This document shows positions 17,606 to 26,196 of a stretch of 64,000 nt of DNA, piece by piece. A model generated the notes under the pieces. The model saw nothing but the letters and a program-made list of their open reading frames with translations, did not search any database and was not told where the DNA came from. A program made the position numbers and the translations under genes. The DNA comes from [Leptolyngbya] sp. PCC 7376 (GTDB taxonomy: Bacteria > Cyanobacteriota > Cyanobacteriia > Cyanobacteriales > MRBY01): contig NC_019683.1 of NCBI RefSeq assembly GCF_000316605.1, positions 1,100,036 through 1,164,035 of the forward strand, written 5' to 3'. Each line of letters starts with the position of its first letter. Position 1 is the stretch's first letter.

Positions 17606-18325
17606 ATGGCCACTTGTCCCAACTGTAATCACCAAAACCCTGATGGCGCAGTCCAGTGTGAAGCTTGCTATACCCCCCTTGAAGCAGAGCAACCAATCTC
17701 AACAGCCGCAAGAACTTGCCCGCAATGTAATGCTTCGGTTCAAGGCGACGCGACGTTTTGTGGTCAGTGTGGTTTTAATTTAAAAGCCAACAATCCCTCA
17801 GCACCTTTACCGACTCCTCCAGCGGTTCCTGCAACACAGGTTCCGGCACCTCCGGCAATCGCCCAAGAGTTCGAGATCGAAGGTGAGGACGAAGAAACGG
17901 AGGTAACCCTCCAGCTTCAGCCAACAGTTGCAGCAACAAAAGAAGCGGCAAGCTCGCCACAATCGGCAGGTATGGCAACCGAAATTCAAGCCGCACCAGC
18001 TATTGTCCTGATGCATGTCCAAACCAATATCCCTATCGATATTCCCAATGGCCGAACCGTGGTCCATATTGGAAAACCGAACGAAGTGGTACCGCCAGAT
18101 ATCGATGTTTCCGGCTTTCCCCATTCTGAAGTTGTCTCACGGGTTCATGCGGATCTCCGCATCGAGAATGGACTCTATTACATCGAAGATACAGGTAGCT
18201 CTAATGGCACTTATGTCAACCATGCTCCTCTACCAGCTGGCAACCGTCACCGACTCCGGTCCGGCGATCGCATTGCCCTTGGGAAAGGAGATAAAGTCAC
18301 ATTCTTATTTCAAATTAACGACTAA
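17606..18325 (+). CDS. zinc-ribbon and FHA domain protein
   Basis: About 239 residues from the ATG at 17606; the frame extends upstream from 17570 through a GTG but the ATG immediately precedes the zinc ribbon. Two CxxC...CxxC ribbons follow one another (CPNC-CEAC and CPQC-CGQC), then a Pro/Ala-rich linker with an acidic patch, then a forkhead-associated domain ending the protein (HSEVVSRVHADLRIENG, DTGSSNGTYVN, LRSGDRIALG). FHA domains bind phosphothreonine peptides, so a partner Ser/Thr kinase is expected elsewhere. The SRVHA and SSNGT residues for phospho-recognition are intact. Confidence 0.88.
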   Translation: MATCPNCNHQNPDGAVQCEACYTPLEAEQPISTAARTCPQCNASVQGDATFCGQCGFNLKANNPSAPLPTPPAVPATQVPAPPAIAQEFEIEGEDEETEVTLQLQPTVAATKEAASSPQSAGMATEIQAAPAIVLMHVQTNIPIDIPNGRTVVHIGKPNEVVPPDIDVSGFPHSEVVSRVHADLRIENGLYYIEDTGSSNGTYVNHAPLPAGNRHRLRSGDRIALGKGDKVTFLFQIND

Positions 18326-18406
18326 TAAAACACAGCCTTAGAGAATTTTCTGCGATAAATCTTGCGGATCATTTCTGTAGGTTTGCGAGAAAACTTGTCC
18401 CTAAAA

Positions 18407-18432
18407 AAATGCCCAATCATGATTGGGCATTT
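18407..18432. terminator. perfect 26-base palindrome, bidirectional terminator
   Basis: AAATGCCCAATC and its exact complement meet around a central AT, with an A-rich left flank. It lies between the converging FHA and DUF928 genes and can end both transcripts. Confidence 0.75.
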
Positions 18433-18520
18433 AGCCATAGAAAGCAGCAATTTGCTGTCAGTTGTCATTAGTGCACTAATTTATTTAATTTAGCCAGCTT
18501 AATTGCAATTTGAGAGCCAA

Positions 18521-19300
18521 CTATTTTGTAACGACAGCTTCTGTTTCTAGAGCAATCTCACTGACACCAGCAGCGTTGAGTAGAGCATCCCACTGTGCTG
18601 TGATGTTCTGGCCAGATGCACTGTTGCCATCAAAACCTTCTTCCAATTTGGCGATCGCATCGTACCAAATCTGCTCATTAATATAAGCATTAGCGACATC
18701 TTCGGCAGAAGAACTTGCTTCTAGACTTTGGGCGAGAGTGTCAGTCTGGGGTACCCGACGAATCCAGCCATGTGTAAATAAAGTTTCAGATAACGTAAAG
18801 TCCTGAGTAAAGCCTTCCAATAACCAGAGGTAATCTTGACCTTCCTCTAGAGGCGCTAAACCCGCATACTTCGGTAATTCAATACGTAAGAGCTGATCGG
18901 TTAGCTCAACAGCAAATCTTGCCCGATAAACTTCATTCCCTTCATCATCCAAGAGCAAAAATTCTAATGTGTCTACATTCGCTTCTTCAACGTAGTTAGA
19001 CACATAAACGAGAATGCTAGGGTATGCTTCCGTGGTCACACCAAAGTTATTATTTTGCGGTACTAGAGGAATAAACCTCTGAGTTGCAATCGCGTCTGAA
19101 CCAGAACGAGTACCACCTTGGGACAAGTTGCCGGGAGACTGTAAACCAAAAGGAGGTTGGTATTTTTCGCTTTCCCAAACCTTTGGAATACTTTGCGCCG
19201 AAACATTCGCGATAGTTGTGCAAAAAGCGATAGAGGCTAGAGCTGAAGCCTTTAGGAAAGTATGCATTGCACTGGATAATGGAGAATATTTGTTACTCAT
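18521..19300 (-). CDS. DUF928 secreted protein
   Basis: A 259-residue exported protein: signal segment about 12-36 (FLKASALASIAFCTTIANVSAQ), then the DUF928 domain (RFIPLVPQNNNFGVTTEAYPSI, YVSNYVEEANVDTLEFLLLDDEGNEVYR split by short variable parts, and LEEGQDYLWLLEGF), with a helical tail that ends DALLNAAGVSEIALE. DUF928 proteins occur mainly in cyanobacteria and have no known role. The next gene on the same strand is a diverged relative. Confidence 0.8.
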   Translation of the reverse strand: MSNKYSPLSSAMHTFLKASALASIAFCTTIANVSAQSIPKVWESEKYQPPFGLQSPGNLSQGGTRSGSDAIATQRFIPLVPQNNNFGVTTEAYPSILVYVSNYVEEANVDTLEFLLLDDEGNEVYRARFAVELTDQLLRIELPKYAGLAPLEEGQDYLWLLEGFTQDFTLSETLFTHGWIRRVPQTDTLAQSLEASSSAEDVANAYINEQIWYDAIAKLEEGFDGNSASGQNITAQWDALLNAAGVSEIALETEAVVTK

Positions 19301-19334
19301 AGTTGCGTCTGTGTAAGTAGTGCATCGGGCCTGA

Positions 19335-19979
19335 TCATTGTGATTCTATTATGCCCGCTTTCCTCTGGAAATCCAGCCAGCTATTGTTAACAGTTGATGT
19401 AGATTCGACCAATTCTGAGGGTTGACTATGTCTTAAGTTCATAAACTCGGTTAATGCTTGATTAATCAAACCCTGAACAAGATAGACTTCGATTTTCTCT
19501 GGAGCGCTCAATGATTTAATCGAGTTTTCCAATAGCTCATTAGTAGCAACGCGCTCAATTTGTTGGCGGATCACAATATCTTGAGAGCGATCGCCATAAT
19601 CACAGATCAGAGTGAGTTGCCAATTCTGAATTGAACCAACATTCATTGGAAACGCAGCAACTTTAGGGGAAGGCTGAACAGACATCAGATCAATATCTTG
19701 ATTGTCACTTTCACTAGCACTTTGGCTCAGCTTGTAATCCCAAAAGTACAGTTCGCGATCTGTTTCATCTGTCACGCTAATTTGCAAATTTTCAGCTTGA
19801 TGATTTTGTAACCGCCAAAATATACGCGGATACTCGTCGGAAACTTGTTGAGTGGTACCGCTGGGCACAAATTCGAAATCATTGGTGTTGGGCAGACAAG
19901 CAGCTTGCACTGGAGCCGCCAAGGCCACAAATAAAGCTGTTAGACCAACGGAGAAGTTTAAGGGAGAAAGGGGCTTCAT
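19335..19979 (-). CDS. DUF928-like secreted protein
   Basis: From the ATG at 19979 it has 214 residues and a clear signal peptide (LNFSVGLTALFVALAAPVQA). The frame extends further up to 20051 through other ATGs, but these would place about 24 residues before the signal sequence. The fold pattern follows its downstream neighbour: a beta-rich domain (YPRIFWRLQNHQAENLQISV, DRELYFWDYKL) and a helical tail (LSAPEKIEVYLVQGLINQALTEF). I infer a tandem duplicate that has diverged. Its function is unknown. Confidence 0.6.
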   Translation of the reverse strand: MKPLSPLNFSVGLTALFVALAAPVQAACLPNTNDFEFVPSGTTQQVSDEYPRIFWRLQNHQAENLQISVTDETDRELYFWDYKLSQSASESDNQDIDLMSVQPSPKVAAFPMNVGSIQNWQLTLICDYGDRSQDIVIRQQIERVATNELLENSIKSLSAPEKIEVYLVQGLINQALTEFMNLRHSQPSELVESTSTVNNSWLDFQRKAGIIESQ

Positions 19980-20051
19980 TAAGCTCACGAGATAATTGTT
20001 GCGCAAAAAAGTATTCATGCTACGAAATTTCATGTGCCAGTGGCAGTACAT

Positions 20052-20431
20052 TTCAAGATGACAAATGAGAAGAAAAAGTTTCCGGTAGACGAGGAATACC
20101 TTTATTTTTTTCTAATCGCTGGGATTATTCAGTGATGCATACCGTGATAGTCCAGTGATACATATCTGTCTTTTATAGATTGGCGATCGCCCCACGTCTC
20201 TAATATTTCCGACATAAGATGCAGTGAATCCTGATAAGTTTGGAGCTTTTTGATCAAACCCTGAGATCATCACCTATTTATTAGAATACCCAATCAAATC
20301 CTAGGACTGTTCTACAGAAGGGGATGTACCGAGCGGAACAACGATATACTAATTCGATAACGTAAATTTTCTAAAACGCTTATTTTCGATGCCTATCGTC
20401 GAAAATAGTTGTGCAGGATAGATAAACCGAC
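20052..20431. other. intergenic region upstream of ndhA
   Basis: About 380 bases without a gene between divergent transcripts; it should contain the ndhAIGE promoter. A TATACT at 20345-20350 could be a -10 box, but I see no good -35 at the right distance. One extended HIP1 palindrome is present near 20182. No other structure seen. Confidence 0.5.
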
Positions 20432-21550
20432 ATGAATTCAGGAATCGACCTCCAAGGTAGCTTTATTGAAACGCTGCAATCTTTGGGATTACCCCACGAA
20501 ATCGCCAAAACGATTTGGTTGCCATTGCCGTTGTTGCTGATGATTATTGGCGCGACTGTCGGTGTACTGGTCGTTGTTTGGCTAGAAAGAAAAGTCTCCG
20601 CAGCAGCGCAGCAACGTATTGGGCCAGAATATGCAGGGCCTTTGGGTGTGCTTCAGCCCGTCGCCGACGGTCTCAAATTGGTATTTAAAGAGGATATTAT
20701 TCCTGCCAAAACAGATCCATGGCTGTTTACACTGGGGCCTGCTTTGGTGGTTGTTCCAGTCTTTTTGTCCTATCTCATCGTTCCCTTCGGACAAAATCTT
20801 GTCATTACGGACTTAAATGTCGGGATTTTCCTTTGGATTTCTCTGTCGAGTATTGCTCCGATTGGTCTTTTAATGTCGGGCTATTCTTCGAACAATAAAT
20901 ATTCTCTCCTTGGTGGTCTGCGAGCAGCAGCACAATCGATTAGTTATGAAATCCCCTTAGCATTAGCTGTATTGGCAGTCGTCATGATGTCGAACAGTCT
21001 AAGCACTATCGATATTGTCGAACAACAATCTGGTTACGGTATTCTCGGCTGGAATATTTGGCGGCAACCCATTGGCTTCCTAATTTTCTGGATTGCAGCT
21101 CTTGCGGAATGTGAGCGTCTTCCATTTGACCTTCCTGAAGCAGAGGAAGAATTGGTTGCAGGTTATCAAACAGAATATGCTGGCATGAAATTTGGCCTAT
21201 TCTACGTTGGCTCCTATGTAAACCTTGTCCTTTCCGCGCTCATTGTTTCTATCCTTTATCTTGGTGGTTGGGAGTTCCCCATTCCCCTTGATCGTCTTGC
21301 TGGTTGGTTGGGTGTTTCCCCTGAAACAGGTTGGTTACAGGTGATCACTGCATCTCTCGGCATCATCATGACTTTGGTTAAAGCCTATGCACTAGTTTTT
21401 ATCGCACTCTTATTGCGTTGGACATTGCCTCGTGTACGAATTGACCAACTTCTCAACTTTGGCTGGAAATTTTTACTTCCTGTCGCTCTTGTGAATCTGC
21501 TGCTTACTGCGGCTCTCAAACTCGCTTTTCCCGTTGCCTTCGGTGGCTAA
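20432..21550 (+). CDS. ndhA: NDH-1 subunit NdhA
   Basis: The membrane subunit of the cyanobacterial NAD(P)H:plastoquinone oxidoreductase (NDH-1/photosynthetic complex I) that helps form the quinone pocket, used in respiration and cyclic electron flow. It has 372 residues with eight or more hydrophobic segments. The family motifs are visible: [19 protein letters not shown] near 50 and [21 protein letters not shown] near 230, followed by the E(Y)AGMKFGLFY stretch. First gene of ndhA-I-G-E, the standard cyanobacterial order. Confidence 0.97.
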   Translation: MNSGIDLQGSFIETLQSLGLPHEIAKTIWLPLPLLLMIIGATVGVLVVVWLERKVSAAAQQRIGPEYAGPLGVLQPVADGLKLVFKEDIIPAKTDPWLFTLGPALVVVPVFLSYLIVPFGQNLVITDLNVGIFLWISLSSIAPIGLLMSGYSSNNKYSLLGGLRAAAQSISYEIPLALAVLAVVMMSNSLSTIDIVEQQSGYGILGWNIWRQPIGFLIFWIAALAECERLPFDLPEAEEELVAGYQTEYAGMKFGLFYVGSYVNLVLSALIVSILYLGGWEFPIPLDRLAGWLGVSPETGWLQVITASLGIIMTLVKAYALVFIALLLRWTLPRVRIDQLLNFGWKFLLPVALVNLLLTAALKLAFPVAFGG

Positions 21551-21589
21551 TTTATCCTGTTAACTTTTTAACTTGAGCCTTTAGAACCC

Positions 21590-22198
21590 ATGTTTAAAAT
21601 CCTCAAACAAGTTGGTGACTACGCCAAAGAAGCGGCCCAAGCTGCAAAGTATATCGGTCAAGGTCTTTCGGTAACGTTTGATCACATGCGTCGCCGTCCG
21701 ATCACAGTTCAGTATCCTTACGAAAAATTGATTCCGTCAGAACGTTTTCGCGGCAGAATCCATTACGAATTCGATAAGTGTATCGCCTGTGAAGTCTGTG
21801 TACGGGTTTGTCCGATTAATCTTCCTATCGTAGATTGGGAATTTAATAAGGCAGCGAAGAAAAAAGTCCTTAAACACTACAGTATCGACTTTGGCGTTTG
21901 TATTTTCTGCGGTAATTGTGTTGAATATTGCCCAACTAACTGTCTCTCGATGACGGAAGAGTACGAGTTGGCAACTTATGATCGTCACGAATTAAATTAT
22001 GACAGTGTGGCGTTAGGACGTTTACCTTACAAAGTCACTCAAGATCCGATGGTCACACCGATGCGCGAACTTGCTTATTTGCCTAAGGGTGTGATGGATC
22101 CCCATGATTTACCGAAAGGTGCTCAACGGGCAGGAGAACATCCTGAAGATATTGTGGAACGGCTCAAGGCTAAGCAGCCGAAAGAGAAAGATAACTAG
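21590..22198 (+). CDS. ndhI: NDH-1 iron-sulfur subunit NdhI
   Basis: A peripheral-arm subunit that carries two [4Fe-4S] clusters. The 202-residue protein has the two cluster motifs [16 protein letters not shown] and [15 protein letters not shown], an N-terminal amphipathic stretch, and the [19 protein letters not shown] lead-in typical of the family. In NDH-1 it passes electrons toward plastoquinone from ferredoxin. It starts 39 bases after ndhA. Confidence 0.97.
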   Translation: MFKILKQVGDYAKEAAQAAKYIGQGLSVTFDHMRRRPITVQYPYEKLIPSERFRGRIHYEFDKCIACEVCVRVCPINLPIVDWEFNKAAKKKVLKHYSIDFGVCIFCGNCVEYCPTNCLSMTEEYELATYDRHELNYDSVALGRLPYKVTQDPMVTPMRELAYLPKGVMDPHDLPKGAQRAGEHPEDIVERLKAKQPKEKDN

Positions 22199-22259
22199 GC
22201 GATCGCCCTGTACTTTTTTATAAGAATTTATTTTTATTGGTTAGGAGTTTAAGCAAAAA

Positions 22260-22874
22260 GTGAATTTAGCAGAAGGCGTTCAAATCGTATCCTTCATCAT
22301 CCTCGCGGTCATGATGGTGGCATCTGCTCTTGGGGTCGTCCTCTTGAACAATATTGTTTACTCTGCCTTTTTATTAGGTGGCGTATTCATGAGCATTTCG
22401 GGATTTTATATCCTACTCAATGCTGATTTTGTGGCAGCAGCGCAAATCCTTATCTATGTTGGTGCGATTAACGTACTGATTTTGTTTGCCATCATGCTGG
22501 TGAATAAGCAAGAAGACTTTAGCCAAGTACCTCGTCGTTGGTTACGCCAAGGTGCAACAGCTCTAGTTTGTTTTGGCCTTTTTGCCCTACTCGGCACCAT
22601 GGTTTTGATTACACCGTGGAAGCTATCGACCATTTCCCCAGCTGAAATCGGCAACTCGGTTGTAGCGATCGCCAAACATTTCTTTAGTGATTTCTTGCTG
22701 CCCTTTGAGTTAGCCTCTGTGTTGCTTCTTATCGCGATGGTGGGTGCCATTATCCTTGCCCGCCGTGACATCATCCCCGAAATCTCTGAGACAGATGACG
22801 GTGGTAGCACTGGCTTAACCCTCCCTGAGCGTCCCCGTGAACTCGCTTCGGCAAATAACCCTGAACAAAACTAG
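22260..22874 (+). CDS. ndhG: NDH-1 subunit NdhG
   Basis: A 204-residue membrane subunit (NuoJ type) with five hydrophobic segments and the family block NADFVAAAQILIYVGAINVLILFAIMLV interrupted only by usual variation. It starts with GTG at 22260, supported by TAGGAG ten bases upstream. Part of the membrane arm beside NdhA and NdhE. The C-terminal tail is acidic, then polar. Confidence 0.95.
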   Translation: MNLAEGVQIVSFIILAVMMVASALGVVLLNNIVYSAFLLGGVFMSISGFYILLNADFVAAAQILIYVGAINVLILFAIMLVNKQEDFSQVPRRWLRQGATALVCFGLFALLGTMVLITPWKLSTISPAEIGNSVVAIAKHFFSDFLLPFELASVLLLIAMVGAIILARRDIIPEISETDDGGSTGLTLPERPRELASANNPEQN

Positions 22875-22902
22875 ACATTCAAGCATAAAAACGTAAATTT
22901 CC

Positions 22903-23214
22903 ATGCAAATTCAACTCGAATATATTCTTGTTCTCGCAGCAGCCCTGTTTTGTATCGGTATCTATGGCTTGGTGACTAGTCGAAACGCGGTACGGGTGTT
23001 GATGTCGATCGAATTGTTGCTGAACTCTGTAAACCTGAACTTTATGGGCTTCTCCAATTTCCTCGATCCTGGCGAAATTAAAGGTCAAGTCTTTACAGTT
23101 TTTGTCCTAACCGTCGCCGCCGCTGAAGCTGCTGTCGGTCTTGCGATTATCCTCGCCATCTACCGAAACCGCAACACCATCGACATGGAGCAGTTTAATC
23201 TCCTCAAATGGTAA
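22903..23214 (+). CDS. ndhE: NDH-1 subunit NdhE
   Basis: A 103-residue membrane subunit (NuoK/MrpC-like) with three hydrophobic segments, [25 protein letters not shown] and [18 protein letters not shown], carrying the conserved membrane glutamates used in proton pumping (IELLLN, AAEAA). Last gene of the operon, 28 bases after ndhG. Confidence 0.96.
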   Translation: MQIQLEYILVLAAALFCIGIYGLVTSRNAVRVLMSIELLLNSVNLNFMGFSNFLDPGEIKGQVFTVFVLTVAAAEAAVGLAIILAIYRNRNTIDMEQFNLLKW

Positions 23215-23479
23215 TTTCTAACAGAGAAATTAGAAGGCGATCGCCACCAATATCGAAAAAATAAATATTAATTTGGGAGCCTCTGAATGGGGCTCTTTTT
23301 TCATAGCAAAGATCGAGTATTAATAAGATGAGCAAATGGTAACAGAGCGTACCAAAACTTAAACCAATCAATCGAATTCTTGAGATAACATTAAGTCGAT
23401 GTAAAATACACGACATTTTTGGCTTAGTTTATCTATCCTCGAAAATCGTAGAACCATAGAAAAACGAAGGAACTTAAAC

Positions 23480-24940
23480 ATGGTTGCGACAATCTCCTCC
23501 ACATCTACAACCCTGCCCCACATTTGCGGGCAAGAGCAAGAAATTGCTGACATCGTAAACCACGATGAAAAGATTTTTGCAGACCGCAGCGATCTAAATT
23601 TGGATCAACTGCAAGCGGGTTTTGCCTGTGCACTCCATATGCACCAGCCCACCATTCCCGCAGGAGAAAATGGCTCCCTCATTTGCAATCTCCAGCACAT
23701 GATGGAAAATCCCCACGATGGTGATAACCACAATGCCACTGTCTTTGCTTGGTGTTACAGCCGCATGGGTGAATTTATTCCCGAGCTTGTAGCAGCAGGT
23801 TGTAGCCCTCGAATTATGCTCGACTATTCCGGCAATTTGCTGTGGGGTCTGAAGCAAATGGGCCGAGATGATGTTCTCAATAATCTCAAAAAACTGACTA
23901 CTGACACGACTTATCAACCTTATGTCGAATGGCTCGGCACAATGTGGAGCCACGCTGTAGCAACTTCAACACCGATTCCTGACCTCAAGCTACAAATCCA
24001 AGCTTGGCAACATTATTTTGCTGAGATTTTCGGTGTAGAAGCACTGAAGCGTGTGAAGGGTTTTTCTCCTCCAGAAATGCACCTCCCCAACCACCCCGAT
24101 GCTCTCTATGAATACGTTAAAGCACTCAAAGAGTGTGGTTATCGTTGGCTTTTAGTGCAAGAAGCTTCGGTAGAACATCTTGATGGTTCTGAGTTGACTC
24201 AGGATGAAAAGTATCTGCCGAATCGTTTGGTCGCGCGGAATTCCCGTGGTGAAGAAATTAGTATTACAGCTTTGATTAAAACCCAAGGTTCTGATACAAA
24301 GCTTGTTGCTCAGATGCAGCCTTACTACGAAGCCAAGAGCCGTGGTCGTCAGCAATTGGGTGGTCAAGAAGTACCTTGTCTCGTGAGCCAAATCGCCGAT
24401 GGTGAAAATGGTGGCGTGATGATGAATGAATTTCCTGGTGGCTACAACCCTGCTTGGCATGAAATCAAAAACGAAGGCAATGTTGTTGGTTTCAATGGCA
24501 CAGAATACCTAGAGCTCCTTGATGCGAAGGGAATTACGGAAGCGGATTATCCGGTTTGTCAGGCGGTAGGTCAAGTGAAAATTTGGAATGTTGTTGATCC
24601 AGCTTCCACGACTACTGAAAAAGTTGAAGCGGCGATCGCCGATCTAAACGCCAATGATCATCAGTTCCACATGGATGGTGCGTCTTGGACCAATGATTTG
24701 AGCTGGGTTAAGGGTTACGAAAATGTCCTTGAGCCAATGAACGAACTCAGTGCGAAATTCCACGAAAAGTATGATCGTCTCGTTGCGGAAGATCCTAGCA
24801 TCACGAAAACAGAAGCTTATCAGCGTTCTTTGTTGTACTTGATGCTCGTAGAAACTAGCTGTTTCCGCTATTGGGGTCAGGGCACATGGACAGACTATGC
24901 TCGTAAACTGTATGCGGATGGCATCGCAAGTTTGGGCTAA
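23480..24940 (+). CDS. glycoside hydrolase family 57-like protein
   Basis: A 486-residue protein with GH57 features: an early HMHQP (HQP motif), the region GFSPPEMHLP that corresponds to the family's catalytic-glutamate block, and SQIADGENGGVMMNEFPGGYN later on. GH57 enzymes act on alpha-glucans as amylases, branching enzymes or amylopullulanases, but this cyanobacterial subgroup has no activity that I know of. Good ribosome binding is not obvious; the ATG at 23480 fits the MVATISST start. It is followed by a strong bidirectional hairpin. Confidence 0.75.
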   Translation: MVATISSTSTTLPHICGQEQEIADIVNHDEKIFADRSDLNLDQLQAGFACALHMHQPTIPAGENGSLICNLQHMMENPHDGDNHNATVFAWCYSRMGEFIPELVAAGCSPRIMLDYSGNLLWGLKQMGRDDVLNNLKKLTTDTTYQPYVEWLGTMWSHAVATSTPIPDLKLQIQAWQHYFAEIFGVEALKRVKGFSPPEMHLPNHPDALYEYVKALKECGYRWLLVQEASVEHLDGSELTQDEKYLPNRLVARNSRGEEISITALIKTQGSDTKLVAQMQPYYEAKSRGRQQLGGQEVPCLVSQIADGENGGVMMNEFPGGYNPAWHEIKNEGNVVGFNGTEYLELLDAKGITEADYPVCQAVGQVKIWNVVDPASTTTEKVEAAIADLNANDHQFHMDGASWTNDLSWVKGYENVLEPMNELSAKFHEKYDRLVAEDPSITKTEAYQRSLLYLMLVETSCFRYWGQGTWTDYARKLYADGIASLG

Positions 24941-24980
24941 GGTCAGCTCTTAAGGTCTAACAAGTCAGACAAAATCAATC

Positions 24981-25027
24981 AAAAACTCCCTTAGACACCC
25001 AAACTGGGTCAATTTAAGGGAGTTTTT
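24981..25027. terminator. bidirectional terminator between GH57-like gene and fabD
   Basis: AAAAACTCCCTTA (24981-24993) pairs perfectly with TAAGGGAGTTTTT (25015-25027); a smaller ACCCA/TGGGT hairpin lies within the loop. A tract on the left and T tract on the right serve both directions. Confidence 0.88.
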
Positions 25028-25063
25028 GTTGGAAAAAATTGAGTGGGCGATCGCCGCTAAACC

Positions 25064-25942
25064 CTAAGCAATCTTTTCGAGCGTATCGATATTTTGGAGT
25101 GCCATGCCCTTACAAGTACGCTTCATCAAACCTGTGAGTACTTTGCCAGGGCCAATTTCAATCGCATCAGAAACCTCTTGATTATTGAGTGTATTCATAA
25201 TTTCAAGCCAACGGACAGACCCTGTCATTTGCTTTTCGAGACGAGATTTTAATGCATCTGCTTCGGTTTCAGGATTTGGATCAACGTTAGACAATACCGG
25301 AATCTGAGCATCACTAAATTCAACGGTATCGAGCACTTCATCAAATTGCTTGGAAGCCTCAGCCATAAATGGAGAGTGGAACGCGCCAGAAACATTTAAG
25401 GCGATCGCCCGCTTAGCTTTGACGTTATTCATCACCTCATCTACAGCTTCAGGTGTACCAGAAATAACAATCTGTTGTTCACTATTATCGTTCGCGAGAG
25501 TTACACCCTCTGTCGCTTCGATTTTGGCGGTTAGTTCTTCACGATTAAATCTCATCATCGCTGCCATCTTGCCACCAGAAGCCTGATCCATCAGTTGTGC
25601 CCGCTTTTGAACCAGCTTTAAACCTGCTGCAAAATCATAAACACCTGCTGCATAGAGCGCCACATATTCACCAAGGCTATGGCCCGCAACAAAAGCAACA
25701 TCACTGGCTTTCTCACGGTAAAGGTCACACAAAATTGCTTCAACAACATACAAACAAGGTTGCGTATAGAGTGTGCGAGAGAGCTCCGTCTTATCACCTT
25801 GGCATTTCTCCAAAACAGACCAACCTAAAATTTCCTCTGCCTCAGCAAACTTCGCCTGCGCAATCGGATGCTCAGCTAAATCAGCGCCCATGCCTACAGC
25901 CTGAGAACCTTGACCCGGAAAGACCCACGCAGTTTTACCCAT
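25064..25942 (-). CDS. fabD: malonyl-CoA:ACP transacylase FabD
   Basis: Moves malonyl groups from CoA to acyl carrier protein for fatty acid synthesis. From the ATG at 25942 (AAGGGG six bases upstream) it has 292 residues beginning MGKTAWVFPGQGSQAVGMG. The catalytic serine sits in VAGHSLGEYVAL and the catalytic histidine in SGAFHSPFM; QKRAQLMDQAS gives the conserved Arg that binds the malonyl carboxylate. The open frame extends to 26032, but those 30 residues do not belong to the family. Elsewhere fabD often neighbours fabH; that is not so here. Confidence 0.95.
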   Translation of the reverse strand: MGKTAWVFPGQGSQAVGMGADLAEHPIAQAKFAEAEEILGWSVLEKCQGDKTELSRTLYTQPCLYVVEAILCDLYREKASDVAFVAGHSLGEYVALYAAGVYDFAAGLKLVQKRAQLMDQASGGKMAAMMRFNREELTAKIEATEGVTLANDNSEQQIVISGTPEAVDEVMNNVKAKRAIALNVSGAFHSPFMAEASKQFDEVLDTVEFSDAQIPVLSNVDPNPETEADALKSRLEKQMTGSVRWLEIMNTLNNQEVSDAIEIGPGKVLTGLMKRTCKGMALQNIDTLEKIA

Positions 25943-26196
25943 TACCAACCCCTTCAGTATTACTTCTGTTGTTAAATATTTTTCCAAGGTTTGATTATAC
26001 GGGACAGGGGCAACGATGCCAGTTTTAAACAAAGAGAAGATGAATCGGCGATCGCCCAGAAATGAGTCTGTTCAAACCAATAAATCAAAATCAATGTGTA
26101 GGAAAAACAAACATTGTTGCAGTCTTGTAAAACTTAGACTTGCGCAAAAATCCCCTCACTATACTTTGGCTAAAAAGCTGTATTCCATTGGGTAAA

